Positions 1 through 8,506 of a DNA stretch of 64,000 nucleotides are shown here, piece after piece. The stretch comes from Treponema sp. (GTDB lineage: Bacteria > Spirochaetota > Spirochaetia > Treponematales > Breznakiellaceae), in NCBI GenBank assembly GCA_009780855.1, contig WQZG01000004.1:20689-84688 (forward strand), in the 5' to 3' direction. The notes below the pieces were generated by a model, which saw only the letters and a list, made by a program, of their open reading frames with translations, had not been told where the DNA came from and did no database searches. The translations under genes were made by a program, and so were the position numbers. Each line of letters opens with the position of its first letter. Positions within the stretch are counted from its first letter, which is position 1.

Positions 1-1
1 A

Positions 2-67
2 GCTATGGTAGATAAAGACGCTGAAATCGCACAATTAAAAGAACAAATTGCAAAAGAAAAAAAATAA
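2..67 (+). CDS. C-terminal end of an unidentified protein (cut by window edge)
   Basis: A frame enters from the left edge and runs 21 codons to a TAA at 65-67. The visible tail (AEIAQLKEQIAKEKK) is charged with hydrophobic residues at heptad-like spacing, as in a coiled-coil end. Its stop overlaps the next start as TAATG, which suggests translational coupling to the hydrolase. Nothing more can be said about its identity. Confidence 0.55.
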   Translation, partial: AMVDKDAEIAQLKEQIAKEKK

Positions 68-855
68 TGGAAAATTTACCTGATAGTGGCTATACCTGCG
101 AAACTGTCCTTTATAAAAAAATAAACAGAATTGAACTGTTCATGGACGTTTATCAACCGGACAACAAAAAGACAGATGCCTCGATGGTTCTGTTCTTTGG
201 CGGCGGCTGGAATAATGGTGACAGAAAAGCTTTGTCTCATTTTGCCAGGGTATTTTCGGCAAAGGGCATGACTGTGTTCTGCCCTGATTACCGGATACGC
301 AGCCTGCACAAGAGCACGCCCTTTGACAGCATAAAAGACGCGTGCAGCGCTATGCGGTTTGTCAAAAGCAATGCGGAACGGTTTGGTATCAATCCGCAAA
401 ATGCAGGGGCAGGCGGCGGGAGCGCAGGAGGCCATGTTGCGCTCTGTACATTTTTTGTTCCGCTGGATGAGAATGGTGAAAATTCCACAGTTACGCCGGA
501 GCCGGCGTTTTTTACATTGTTCAACCCGGCCCTTGATACAACAGCGTTAAATTCACCGGCCAGTTACGCGCTCTTTGAAGGAAGAAACGCCGAGGCTTCA
601 CCTTTTCACCATTTAAAACCCGGGGCGCCGCCGGAAATTATTTTCCACGGCTCTGACGATAAATTGGTCCCTCTTGATTGCATTGAACGCTTTAGGGATA
701 AATCAACAGAGATGGGCAATTACTGCGAGCTGGTAGTTTATCCGGGACAGGGACATGGTTTTTTCCATTACGCAAAGAACCCCCGGATATTTTTTGATAT
801 TGCTGGAAATATGGAAAAATTTTTAATATCGAAAAATTTTTTAAATTCAGAATAA
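67..855 (+). CDS. alpha/beta hydrolase, esterase/lipase-like (BD-FAE / fold-3 type)
   Basis: A 262-residue soluble enzyme with the alpha/beta-hydrolase layout of carbohydrate esterases and lipases. Visible elements are an oxyanion-hole segment (FFGGGW, about residue 43), a nucleophile elbow (GGGSAGG, about 118-124), a late acidic residue in HGSDDKLVP and the catalytic His in GQGHGF. No signal peptide is seen, so it is probably cytoplasmic. The first FGGGW replaces the commoner HGGGW, a mild variant. The start is fixed by the TAATG overlap with the upstream frame. The substrate is unknown; an acyl- or acetyl-sugar esterase is plausible. Confidence 0.85.
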   Translation: MENLPDSGYTCETVLYKKINRIELFMDVYQPDNKKTDASMVLFFGGGWNNGDRKALSHFARVFSAKGMTVFCPDYRIRSLHKSTPFDSIKDACSAMRFVKSNAERFGINPQNAGAGGGSAGGHVALCTFFVPLDENGENSTVTPEPAFFTLFNPALDTTALNSPASYALFEGRNAEASPFHHLKPGAPPEIIFHGSDDKLVPLDCIERFRDKSTEMGNYCELVVYPGQGHGFFHYAKNPRIFFDIAGNMEKFLISKNFLNSE

Positions 856-880
856 TTTTCGAAAAGGGAAAAATTCTGTA

Positions 881-1459
881 ATGAACAATAAAATCATCGT
901 CATCACCGGCTATTTGGCCAGCGGCAAGTCAACCTTCGCGCTGCGGCTTTCCAAAGAATTAAATATTCCGTACCTGGTCAAAGATACTTTTAAAACAGCG
1001 CTTTGCGCCGGCGCAGAGATTACAAACAGGGCCGAGAGCAGCAGGTTCTCCGCAATTACTTTTGACGCGATGATGTATGTGACAGAGAGGCTTCTTGAGA
1101 CAGGATGTCCGCTCATTATCGAGGGAAACTTTGTACCGGCCGGTGTTAAAAAAATTGATGAGGCCGGAACCATCAGGCGGTTAACTGAACGCTACGCCTG
1201 TCAATCGTTAACTTTTATGTTTACCGGCGGCGCCGCAGTTTTATATAAGCGGTTTATCGACAGGGAAAAAACACCGGAGCGGGGGCAGGCAAATACAATG
1301 TTCAGCGAAATTTCGCTGCCGGATTTTGAAAAAATGTGCCGTAACCTGGACGGCTTTGATATTGGCGGAAAAACTGTCCGCCTTGATACTACGGATTTTA
1401 ATACAGCGGGATTTGAGGGCCATATTGAAACGGCCAGGGATTTTTTGGCCGGTGTGTGA
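881..1459 (+). CDS. P-loop predicted kinase / AAA-type ATPase
   Basis: A 192-residue protein starting with a clean Walker A motif (GYLASGKST, residues 10-18), followed by a segment rich in phosphate-binding Arg/Lys and a short lid-like region (RFIDREKTPERG). The size and N-terminal P-loop match small predicted kinases of the zeta-toxin/chloramphenicol-phosphotransferase-like group, which phosphorylate small molecules. No antitoxin partner is adjacent, so a toxin role is not supported. It lies 25 nt after the hydrolase and may share its transcript. A GA-rich stretch about 12 nt upstream is a weak ribosome site. Confidence 0.75.
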   Translation: MNNKIIVITGYLASGKSTFALRLSKELNIPYLVKDTFKTALCAGAEITNRAESSRFSAITFDAMMYVTERLLETGCPLIIEGNFVPAGVKKIDEAGTIRRLTERYACQSLTFMFTGGAAVLYKRFIDREKTPERGQANTMFSEISLPDFEKMCRNLDGFDIGGKTVRLDTTDFNTAGFEGHIETARDFLAGV

Positions 1460-1501
1460 AGCTGCGGCGGCATGTAAAATTCAGCATGTTAAAATTCAGC
1501 A

Positions 1502-1530
1502 TTGACACTTTTTTAAAATTATGCCATATT
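1502..1530 (+). promoter_or_regulatory. sigma70-type promoter of rplM-rpsI
   Basis: A consensus -35 TTGACA (1502-1507) is followed after exactly 17 bp by CATATT (1525-1530). It lies in the only gap before the ribosomal-protein pair, and transcription would begin near 1537. Confidence 0.7.
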
Positions 1531-1538
1531 GACAATTC

Positions 1539-1566
1539 GCCGGCCTTTCTTGAGATCCGGCTTTTT
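1539..1566 (+). promoter_or_regulatory. terminator-like hairpin in the rplM leader
   Basis: GCCGG (1539-1543) and CCGGC (1557-1561) can pair across a 13-nt loop, and five T follow. The hairpin would be formed by the first nucleotides of the rplM mRNA, given the promoter at 1502-1530. It could be an attenuator or autoregulatory leader for L13, or simply a short stabilising stem. Confidence 0.4.
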
Positions 1567-1598
1567 GGAAGAGTTTAAGAGACTTAAAAGGTTGATTT

Positions 1599-2027
1599 AT
1601 GAAGACTTTATTTGTTAAACCCGCGGATATTGAGCGGAAATGGTTCATTATTGATGTGGACGGCGTTCCTCTGGGAAGAGCCGCGGCCAGGATTGCTTCC
1701 ATTGTCAGGGGCAAGGAGAAGGCTGTATTTTCGCCTCATTGGGAAACCGGTGACTTTGTTGTGGTTATCAACGCGGAAAAAATCGCGGTAACCGGCGCCA
1801 AGGCTACAAAAAAGCTATACCATCACCATTCGGGATTTGTCGGCGGTTTAAAAACCGTTAATTTCGAGAAAATGATGGAAAAACATCCATGCTCGCCGCT
1901 GGAACTGGCAGTAAAAGGCATGCTTCCCAAGGGCCCCCTTGGCAGAAAGCTGCTCAATAATGTAAAGGTTTACCCGTCGGCCGAACATCCGCACGCGGCC
2001 CAGAATCCCCAGGTTATTCAGTTGTAA
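1599..2027 (+). CDS. rplM: 50S ribosomal protein L13
   Basis: A full-length L13 (142 aa, the usual size) and an early-assembling large-subunit protein. Recognisable segments are WFIIDVDGVPLGRAA near the N-terminus, the TGDFVVVINAEKIAVTG strand region and the conserved C-terminal LKVY-like block (LLNNVKVYPSAEHPH). It is followed after 9 nt by rpsI, the near-universal L13-S9 pair. The start is supported by AAAAGG upstream. The identification is secure. Confidence 0.98.
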   Translation: MKTLFVKPADIERKWFIIDVDGVPLGRAAARIASIVRGKEKAVFSPHWETGDFVVVINAEKIAVTGAKATKKLYHHHSGFVGGLKTVNFEKMMEKHPCSPLELAVKGMLPKGPLGRKLLNNVKVYPSAEHPHAAQNPQVIQL

Positions 2028-2036
2028 GAGGTCATA

Positions 2037-2429
2037 ATGATAAAGAATCTTGGTATCGGCACAGGCAGACGCAAAACATCGGTTGCCCGGGTTTATGTAC
2101 GGGACGGAAGCGGCAAAATTTCCATTAACGGTAAAGAAATCAACCAGTATTTTCCGCAGATCGAACACTCGCTCATGGTAAGGCAGCCCCTTATGGTCAC
2201 CGCGGCGGAAAACAAGTTCGATGTTTATATCAATGTTTACGGCGGCGGTATCCACGGACAGGCCGGCGCCTGCCGCCATGGTCTGGCCCGGGCGCTTTGC
2301 CAGGTGGATCAGGCCAATTATACCAGTTTGCGCAGCAACGGTTATCTTACACGCGATCCGCGCATGGTAGAACGCAAAAAATACGGCCAGGCCGGCGCCC
2401 GCAGAAGGTTCCAGTTCTCCAAACGGTAA
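2037..2429 (+). CDS. rpsI: 30S ribosomal protein S9
   Basis: A complete S9 (130 aa) ending in the diagnostic basic tail QFSKR that reaches the P-site tRNA. The N-terminal GTGRRKTSVARV block and the GGGIHGQAGACRHGLARAL block are typical. It has an AGAGGT ribosome site and sits 9 nt after rplM in one operon. Confidence 0.98.
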   Translation: MIKNLGIGTGRRKTSVARVYVRDGSGKISINGKEINQYFPQIEHSLMVRQPLMVTAAENKFDVYINVYGGGIHGQAGACRHGLARALCQVDQANYTSLRSNGYLTRDPRMVERKKYGQAGARRRFQFSKR

Positions 2430-2461
2430 TCTTTTTACCTGTAATTGGCTGTATACTGTAA

Positions 2462-3142
2462 TTGACTGTCGCATCCCTTAAAGCAGGGGTTGATAATAAT
2501 TCGAATCTTCTTAAAATCGGATTTTCTGACGGCTCTTTTCTTGTAATCAAGGATTTTTATTTATACTTATACCTTAATCCCCGTGAATTTCCAAAGGCCG
2601 GGGAGTTATTTCCGGCCTGGGAAAAATATTCTTCCCTGGAAATCGGCCTCGAAATTACAGCCGGCGACGAGGAAGCTATCCGTTTCGCGGCTTCCTGTTA
2701 CAGGGCCGAGCGCGCCGGCAAAAGGCTCATAGCCAGGGCCGAGCAGACCCAGACCGGCCTTAGACGGAAACTGGCGGCAAAAGGTTTTGAACAATCCAGC
2801 GTATCGGCGGCGATCGAATGGTTTGTTCAGACTGATATGGTAAATGATGAACGCTATGCCGAGCGCTGGCTGGAGTCAAGACTTGCCAGAAACAGCGGAA
2901 AAATCAGGGGGCCAAGGATGCTTTTGGCGGCGCTGGGCAATAAAGGCCTGGACAAAAATGCCATGAGGCGGGCATTTGGCCGCGTTCTGAATGAAGAAAC
3001 AGAATTCAGTTTGCTGGAACGTTTTGTCCTTAAAAACCGTATTAAAAATTCAGTCAAAAACTGGTCCTTTAAAGGTTTTTTAAGGAGCGAAGGGTTTTCT
3101 GCAGCGGTTATTAACCGTTTTTTGGAAGAATATTCAGATTAA
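2462..3142 (+). CDS. recX: regulatory protein RecX
   Basis: RecX modulates RecA filaments during recombination. The 226-aa product has the three-helix repeats of the family, including the characteristic RRKLAAKGF block, the NDERYAERWLESRL block and a C-terminal GFLRSEGFSAAVINRFLEE. The reading frame opens with TTG at 2462 and no strong ribosome site is visible, so the exact start is uncertain; the first 60-70 residues are less conserved. recA is not adjacent. It lies 32 nt after rpsI and could be on the same transcript. Confidence 0.85.
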   Translation: MTVASLKAGVDNNSNLLKIGFSDGSFLVIKDFYLYLYLNPREFPKAGELFPAWEKYSSLEIGLEITAGDEEAIRFAASCYRAERAGKRLIARAEQTQTGLRRKLAAKGFEQSSVSAAIEWFVQTDMVNDERYAERWLESRLARNSGKIRGPRMLLAALGNKGLDKNAMRRAFGRVLNEETEFSLLERFVLKNRIKNSVKNWSFKGFLRSEGFSAAVINRFLEEYSD

Positions 3143-3167
3143 ATACAACTGTCAGCTTCATATTTAC

Positions 3168-3196
3168 TTTACTTCCCCAAAAACTTGTGAGATAAT
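3168..3196 (+). promoter_or_regulatory. sigma70-type promoter of the rnf operon
   Basis: TTTACT (3168-3173), a 17-bp spacer and GATAAT (3191-3196) sit in the recX-rnfC gap. An AAGGAG ribosome site (3220-3225) precedes the rnfC ATG by 9 nt. Confidence 0.65.
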
Positions 3197-3234
3197 CATT
3201 TAAGTAAAAATAATACATTAAGGAGCAGCCATTA

Positions 3235-4692
3235 ATGGCGGTTAGTACATTCAAACGGGGATTGAAACTCGATCTCCGCAAAAATGCGACAGAAGGCAAA
3301 GCTACAGAAATTTTTAATAATTTAAAACAGGCAGTAATTCCGGTTAATCAGCATTTCGGCGCGCCAAACAAACCAATCGTGAGCGAAGGCGACCATGTAA
3401 AACAGGGGCAAAAAATAGCGGACAGTCTGGCGCCCGGGCCAATGACTGTTCCTGTACACGCTTCCATAAGCGGGACAGTAAAAAAAATCGAGCCCAGACT
3501 TTTACAAAATAATATCGAAGGCCTGTGTATAATTATTGAAAATAGCGGGACCGGGGAGACCGGCGGGAACGATGAAACCGATTTTTTGCCTCCGCTGGAT
3601 CCGTTTTCCTGTACAAAAGAAGAATCCCTGTCGCGTATACGTGAGGCCGGAATTATCGGCATGGGCGGAGCGGGGTTTCCGGCCCATGTAAAATTCAATC
3701 CGCCTGCAAATAAAAAAATAGACATTATAATCGCCAACGGCGCCGAATGCGAACCTTTTCTTACAACAGACGAAACCATCATGGCAGAAAAACCGGAAGA
3801 TCTGGTAAGGGGCCTGTCCATTGTGATGAATATTACGGGCGTAAAAAAAGCAATGATAGGCCTGGAAGACAACAAGGAAAAGCTGATCCCGGTTCTGCAG
3901 AAAGAAATCGGCAAGGTCTCCGGACAGATCGAAATATCAATCGGGCTCTGTAAATCCGCATATCCCCAGGGCGGGGAAAAAATGCTCATTAAGGCCCTTA
4001 CCGGCAGGGAAGTTCCGTCGGGAGGACTGCCCATGGATGCAGGCTGCATTGTTTCAAATGTCCGCACCCTGGCCGCCGTCGCGCAGGCATTTGCCGGCCG
4101 GCCCGTGATTGAAAGGGACCTTACAGTGGCAGGCGGCGCCTGCGGCAAACCAAAAAACATCCGTGTACCAATCGGAACCGTATTAACCGATTTGCCCCAG
4201 GAATTCCTGGACATCAAATATTCTGAAATCAGAAAAATCATCTTTGGCGGCCCCATGATGGGTTTCGCGCTGCCTGCGGTTTCGGTGCCGATACAAAAAA
4301 ACACTTCAGGAATTTTGCTTTTAACAAACAGGGAAATTTTTTCTTATGAGGAAGGCCCCTGCATCCGCTGCGCCAGGTGCATTCGCAATTGCCCGTGCAG
4401 CCTGAGCCCTGTGGTTATGAACAACGCCCTTGATTCCGGAGAATTTGATGAAGCGGTTACGGCGGGACTCCTGGACTGTATCGAATGCGGAACCTGTTCA
4501 TACGTCTGCCCGGCCCGCATCAAACTTACCCAGCGGTTCCGCACGGGGAAACAGCGCTTCAAACTAAAGCAGCAAAATACGGCAAGCGCTTCGGCAGAAG
4601 CAAATTCGGAGGCCGCCAGGGCCGATGCCCAACAGAATAAACGCATCTCTGAATTTTTTAAGGATAAACAAGACGCGGCGCCGGAAAAATAA
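3235..4692 (+). CDS. rnfC: Rnf complex subunit C (electron transport, NADH/ferredoxin side)
   Basis: The peripheral subunit of the ion-translocating ferredoxin:NAD+ oxidoreductase, carrying the NADH/FMN site and two [4Fe-4S] clusters. The 485-aa product shows an N-terminal barrel (HFGAPNKPIVSEGDHVKQG), the flavin/nucleotide loop GMGGAGFPAHVKF, the NGAECEPFLTTDE block, and two cluster motifs near the C-terminus (CIRCARCIRNCPC and CIECGTCSYVCPA). The Ala/Lys-rich tail after the clusters is short compared with long gammaproteobacterial RnfC. It is the first gene of a C-D-G-E-A-B operon, the order used by clostridia and acetogens. Confidence 0.97.
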   Translation: MAVSTFKRGLKLDLRKNATEGKATEIFNNLKQAVIPVNQHFGAPNKPIVSEGDHVKQGQKIADSLAPGPMTVPVHASISGTVKKIEPRLLQNNIEGLCIIIENSGTGETGGNDETDFLPPLDPFSCTKEESLSRIREAGIIGMGGAGFPAHVKFNPPANKKIDIIIANGAECEPFLTTDETIMAEKPEDLVRGLSIVMNITGVKKAMIGLEDNKEKLIPVLQKEIGKVSGQIEISIGLCKSAYPQGGEKMLIKALTGREVPSGGLPMDAGCIVSNVRTLAAVAQAFAGRPVIERDLTVAGGACGKPKNIRVPIGTVLTDLPQEFLDIKYSEIRKIIFGGPMMGFALPAVSVPIQKNTSGILLLTNREIFSYEEGPCIRCARCIRNCPCSLSPVVMNNALDSGEFDEAVTAGLLDCIECGTCSYVCPARIKLTQRFRTGKQRFKLKQQNTASASAEANSEAARADAQQNKRISEFFKDKQDAAPEK

Positions 4693-4703
4693 AAGGAACT
4701 ATT

Positions 4704-5708
4704 ATGTCGGATGCAAAAAAAGCCATGCCCCTTTTAGGTTCATCTCCCCACATCAGTTCGGTTTACGATACCAGAAAGATCATGGCCGTTATGATAATCG
4801 CGCTGGTCCCGGCGGCTGTTGCCGGAGTCATCCACTTTGGAATTCAGGTCCTGTTTACAATTCTGGTATCTGTCGCCGCGGCGGAACTTGCGGAATTCCT
4901 TTTTAGAAAAATTACAAAACAGGTTCCCAGAAACAGCGATCTTTCCGCGGCCATAACGGGGCTTCTGCTTGCGTTAATCGTACCGCCGCTTACTCCTTAC
5001 TGGATGACAGCTCTGGGAGCCATCTTTGCGATTGTAGTCGCCAAGGAATTTTTTGGCGGCCTGGGAGCGAATGTCTTTAACCCGGCCCTTGTAGGGAGGG
5101 CCTTTTTGCTGATGAGTTTCCCGGCCGTAATGACAACCTGGCATGTACCGGCAGGCGCAGCAAACTTTACAGTCAGCACCGCGGATGTTCTGACCAGCGC
5201 GACGCCAATGAGCATGCTGCAGACAGGCGGTGTTCTAAGTTCGCTGGGCGGTAATTATTTCGAAATCGTAAGGGCATTTCTTTTGGGAAATCACGGCGGC
5301 AGTATAGGTGAAACATCAATAGTGGCGATTCTTGCGGGTTTTATTTTTCTGTTGATTACAAGGGTCATTGACTGGCGCACACCGGTCTTTATGCTGGCCT
5401 CTGTCTCAATCCTTTCATTTTTTTTGGGCCGGGACCCGCTGATAGCCATTCTTGGCGGCGGGGTATTTTTTGGCGCAGTATTTATGGCAACCGATTACGC
5501 GACAACCCCGCTCAATTCAAAAGGGAAAATAATTTTTGGAGTAGGGGCCGGGGTCATAATAGTCTTTATACGCCAATGGGGTTCGTATCCGGAGGGAGTC
5601 GCCTATTCAATTCTGATTATGAACGCGCTGACGCCTTACCTTAACAGGCTGCTGCCCAAAAAGTTTGGGTATGTAAAACCGGCAGGTGCAAAGGGGGACG
5701 GCAAATGA
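4704..5708 (+). CDS. rnfD: Rnf complex subunit D (membrane, covalent FMN)
   Basis: An integral membrane subunit of 334 aa with many hydrophobic helices. It contains the TADVLTSATPM block, where the family attaches FMN covalently through a phosphoester to a Thr, and GANVFNPALVGRAF, a hallmark shared with NqrB. It starts 11 nt after rnfC with an AAAGGA ribosome site and overlaps rnfG by 4 nt. It is a core part of the Na+ or H+ translocating route. Confidence 0.97.
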   Translation: MSDAKKAMPLLGSSPHISSVYDTRKIMAVMIIALVPAAVAGVIHFGIQVLFTILVSVAAAELAEFLFRKITKQVPRNSDLSAAITGLLLALIVPPLTPYWMTALGAIFAIVVAKEFFGGLGANVFNPALVGRAFLLMSFPAVMTTWHVPAGAANFTVSTADVLTSATPMSMLQTGGVLSSLGGNYFEIVRAFLLGNHGGSIGETSIVAILAGFIFLLITRVIDWRTPVFMLASVSILSFFLGRDPLIAILGGGVFFGAVFMATDYATTPLNSKGKIIFGVGAGVIIVFIRQWGSYPEGVAYSILIMNALTPYLNRLLPKKFGYVKPAGAKGDGK

Positions 5709-6337
5709 GCGGTAAGAAAAATTTTTCGGCCATGCTTAAGCTGGGCCTGATTCTGGCCGCCTATTCAGCAGCAGCCTGTGTCGGCCTGGCCTTTGTATAT
5801 TCGGCGACCAGTGAAATTATTTCCAGGCGCCAGGCCGCGGATCTGGATAGTTCACTGCGTGAGCTGTTTCCGGAGGCAGAGAATTTTGTTCCGATAACCG
5901 ATATAAAAATCGCCGATCCGATGGTAACAATTACAGGCGACCCGGCCAACCCGGAGAACACCGGCGCATTTGCCGTATTAAAAAACAATAACACAATCGG
6001 CGTCGCGTTAAAGGTTTCCAGGGCAAGTTACGGAGGCCCCATTATCATTCTTGTAGGAACCGGAACTGACGGCAGGATTAGGGGGGTAAAAATTCTGGAA
6101 CATTCCGATACTCCCGGTCTTGGAGCAAACGCCGCGTCCAAAACCTATTTTGTCGACAGAGCAAACGGTATCCGTTATTATGAGCAGTTTAAGGGTAAAG
6201 CCGTAGGAGATTCCTTTGTGCCGAGACAGGATGTGGCCGGAATTACAGCAGCCACGATTACAAGCGCCGCGGTGAGTTTATCGGTAAAGGCCGCAGGCAC
6301 CGCGTCAATGGACTGGATAAGGAGCGGGGAAAAATGA
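5705..6337 (+). CDS. rnfG: Rnf complex subunit G (FMN-binding)
   Basis: A 210-aa protein with one N-terminal membrane helix (about residues 10-32) and an extracytoplasmic FMN-binding domain. The FMN attachment segment reads GITAATITSAAV near the C-terminus, in the place of the family SGAT-type motif; the Thr is kept. The ETPGLG-like block appears as HSDTPGLGANA. It overlaps both neighbours by 4 nt, so it is tightly coupled in the operon. Confidence 0.95.
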   Translation: MSGKKNFSAMLKLGLILAAYSAAACVGLAFVYSATSEIISRRQAADLDSSLRELFPEAENFVPITDIKIADPMVTITGDPANPENTGAFAVLKNNNTIGVALKVSRASYGGPIIILVGTGTDGRIRGVKILEHSDTPGLGANAASKTYFVDRANGIRYYEQFKGKAVGDSFVPRQDVAGITAATITSAAVSLSVKAAGTASMDWIRSGEK

Positions 6338-6972
6338 AAAAGTTTGCCCGTCTGTTTACCAACGGTATCTTTAGGGAAAACCCCCTGCTCGTACTTATGA
6401 TTGGCCTTTGTTCGTCCCTGGCTGTTACTACAGAAATTGCCAACGGGATTGGCATGGGTCTTTCGATGACCTTTGTGCTTTTAATGTCGGAGGTTGTCAT
6501 AAGCGCTTTTCGTAAACTGATTCCGGATTCAATCCGGATACCAATTTTTATAATTGTTATCGCGGCATTTACAACCGTAATTGATTATGTTTTAAAAGCG
6601 TGGTTTCCGGATTTGTCAAAAGCAATGGGAGTTTTTATCCCGCTAATCGTAGTTAACTGCATTATCATGGGCAGGGTTGAAGGCTTCGCGTACAAGTCGC
6701 CGATAAGCGAAGTAATTCCTGACGCTTTGGGCATGGGCCTTGGCTATACCTGGGTGCTGACAGGAATTTCCCTTATACGGGAACTTTTGGGCTCCGGCAC
6801 GCTTCTGGGGTTCCGGGCGCTGCCGCAGTCATACACACCGATTATATTTTTTATACTGCCGCCGGGAGGGTTTATAATTTTTGCACTGTTTATAAGCCTT
6901 AACATTTTTATCAAATCCAAACTAAAACCTGTCCATGATGAAACCGCGCCGGAAAACGGAGGCGGCCAATGA
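6334..6972 (+). CDS. rnfE: Rnf complex subunit E (membrane)
   Basis: A membrane subunit of 212 aa related to NqrD, with the family NPLLVLMIGLCSSLAVT opening and the GRVEGFAYKSP loop. RnfE and RnfA are homologous, inversely inserted six-helix proteins that hold an intramembrane iron centre. It overlaps rnfG and rnfA by 4 nt each. Confidence 0.96.
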   Translation: MKKFARLFTNGIFRENPLLVLMIGLCSSLAVTTEIANGIGMGLSMTFVLLMSEVVISAFRKLIPDSIRIPIFIIVIAAFTTVIDYVLKAWFPDLSKAMGVFIPLIVVNCIIMGRVEGFAYKSPISEVIPDALGMGLGYTWVLTGISLIRELLGSGTLLGFRALPQSYTPIIFFILPPGGFIIFALFISLNIFIKSKLKPVHDETAPENGGGQ

Positions 6973-7544
6973 ACCTCTTTAATATTTTTATCTCCGCGTT
7001 CCTTATTAATAACGTGGTTATCATGAGGTTTATAGCGCTTTGCCCGTTTATCGGCATGAGCACCGACGAAGACAAATCTGTGGGTATGGGTCTGGCGGTT
7101 ACTTTTGTGACGGTTCTGGCGACCTGCGTTACATGGCCGATTTACCATTTTATTCTGGAGCCGCTGGGTTTGGTTTTTCTTGAACTTCTGGTTTTTATTC
7201 TGGTCATAGCGGCCCTTGTTCAGCTTGTTGAATATTATTTAAAAAAATCAGTCCCCGGCCTTTACAGTTCAATGGGAATTTACCTTGCCTTAATAACAAC
7301 AAATTGCGCCATCCTTGCGGTAACACTGGACAACATTACAGAAAATTATAACTTTATCGAATCAATTGTGTATGCCTTTGGAGTTGCGCTGGGTTTCCTT
7401 CTATCGATGTTATTGCTGGCAGGTATCCGGCGCAGGATAAGGACGAGTCCGATTCCGGCTTTTTTAAAGGGGACACCCATTTTGTTTGTCTGCGCGGGAT
7501 TGTTATCCATCGCGTTTATGGGCTTCTCGGGCCTGGTAAAGTAG
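6969..7544 (+). CDS. rnfA: Rnf complex subunit A (membrane)
   Basis: A membrane subunit of 191 aa, the standard size, related to NqrE. Conserved features are the ALCPFIGMS turn and the TTNCAILAV helix, which carries one of the Cys ligands of the intramembrane iron-sulfur centre. It overlaps rnfE by 4 nt and is followed after 10 nt by rnfB. Confidence 0.97.
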   Translation: MNLFNIFISAFLINNVVIMRFIALCPFIGMSTDEDKSVGMGLAVTFVTVLATCVTWPIYHFILEPLGLVFLELLVFILVIAALVQLVEYYLKKSVPGLYSSMGIYLALITTNCAILAVTLDNITENYNFIESIVYAFGVALGFLLSMLLLAGIRRRIRTSPIPAFLKGTPILFVCAGLLSIAFMGFSGLVK

Positions 7545-7554
7545 GGGTTAGAAC

Positions 7555-8370
7555 ATGATGATAGTATTGCTTACGGCAGTTTTCGCCCTTGTTCTGGCTT
7601 TTATCCTGGGCCTGGCCCTTGGATTTTTTAAACAATTTTTTGAAGTTGCCGAAGATCCGCTGGTCAGCGAAATCCGGGCGGTTCTGCCGGGAGCCAACTG
7701 CGGCGCCTGCGGTTTCCCCGGCTGTGACGGATATGCCTCCGCCATTGCCGCGAAAAAAACCGGAATCTCCGGCTGTCCGGTCGGAGGCAGCAAAACCGCG
7801 CAAAAACTATCCGCCCTGGTCGGAGGAGAAGCAGATGTAAAACCCAAAGCAGCGGTAATTGCCTGCCGGGGAACAACAGAAGCCGCCGCCAAACGAGGCG
7901 AATATATCGGCGTTAAAACCTGCAGGGCCGCAAAAATAGCGACAGGCAGCATCAAAGCGTGTACCTGGGGCTGCCAGGGTTTCGGCGACTGTGTGACTGT
8001 CTGCCAATTCGGCGCCTTGTCCATGGGCAGCAGCGGCCTGCCGGTGGTTGATTATAAAAAATGCACAGGCTGCAGGGCCTGCGCGATAGAATGCCCCCAG
8101 CATATTATAAGGATAATACCGGCGGAACAGAGCGGGGCAATTCCCTTATGTTCAAATCTGAATGTGCAGAAAAACCAGGTTTTAAAAAATTGTAAAAACG
8201 GCTGTATCAAATGCGAGTTATGCATAAAAAATTGCCCGCAGCAATGCATGAAAATGGCCAACGGAATACCGTCTGTAGATTATTCCCGGTGTACTGACTG
8301 CGGGATCTGTGTTGAAAAATGCCCCACCAAAGTCATGAAGCTGATTCAGCGGGATGTTTACCAAAAATGA
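7555..8370 (+). CDS. rnfB: Rnf complex subunit B (multi-cluster ferredoxin)
   Basis: Accepts electrons from reduced ferredoxin and passes them to the complex. The 271-aa product has an N-terminal membrane helix, a proximal cluster motif (NCGACGFPGC followed by a later CP), and ferredoxin-like motifs including CTGCRACAIECP, CIKCELCIKNCP and CTDCGICVEKCP. This long, multi-cluster form is that of anaerobes rather than the shorter proteobacterial one. It is the last rnf gene; no terminator is obvious before the tRNA that follows. Confidence 0.96.
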   Translation: MMIVLLTAVFALVLAFILGLALGFFKQFFEVAEDPLVSEIRAVLPGANCGACGFPGCDGYASAIAAKKTGISGCPVGGSKTAQKLSALVGGEADVKPKAAVIACRGTTEAAAKRGEYIGVKTCRAAKIATGSIKACTWGCQGFGDCVTVCQFGALSMGSSGLPVVDYKKCTGCRACAIECPQHIIRIIPAEQSGAIPLCSNLNVQKNQVLKNCKNGCIKCELCIKNCPQQCMKMANGIPSVDYSRCTDCGICVEKCPTKVMKLIQRDVYQK

Positions 8371-8404
8371 ATTTAATGATAGATTAGCCGGTAGCGTTAA
8401 TCAT

Positions 8405-8487
<83 letters not shown>

Positions 8488-8506
8488 AAAAAAATTAAGT
8501 TTCATT

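Noticed and set aside
881-1459. Zeta-type toxin
   Set aside because: The P-loop fits, but there is no epsilon-like antitoxin next to it and the gene lies in a housekeeping region.
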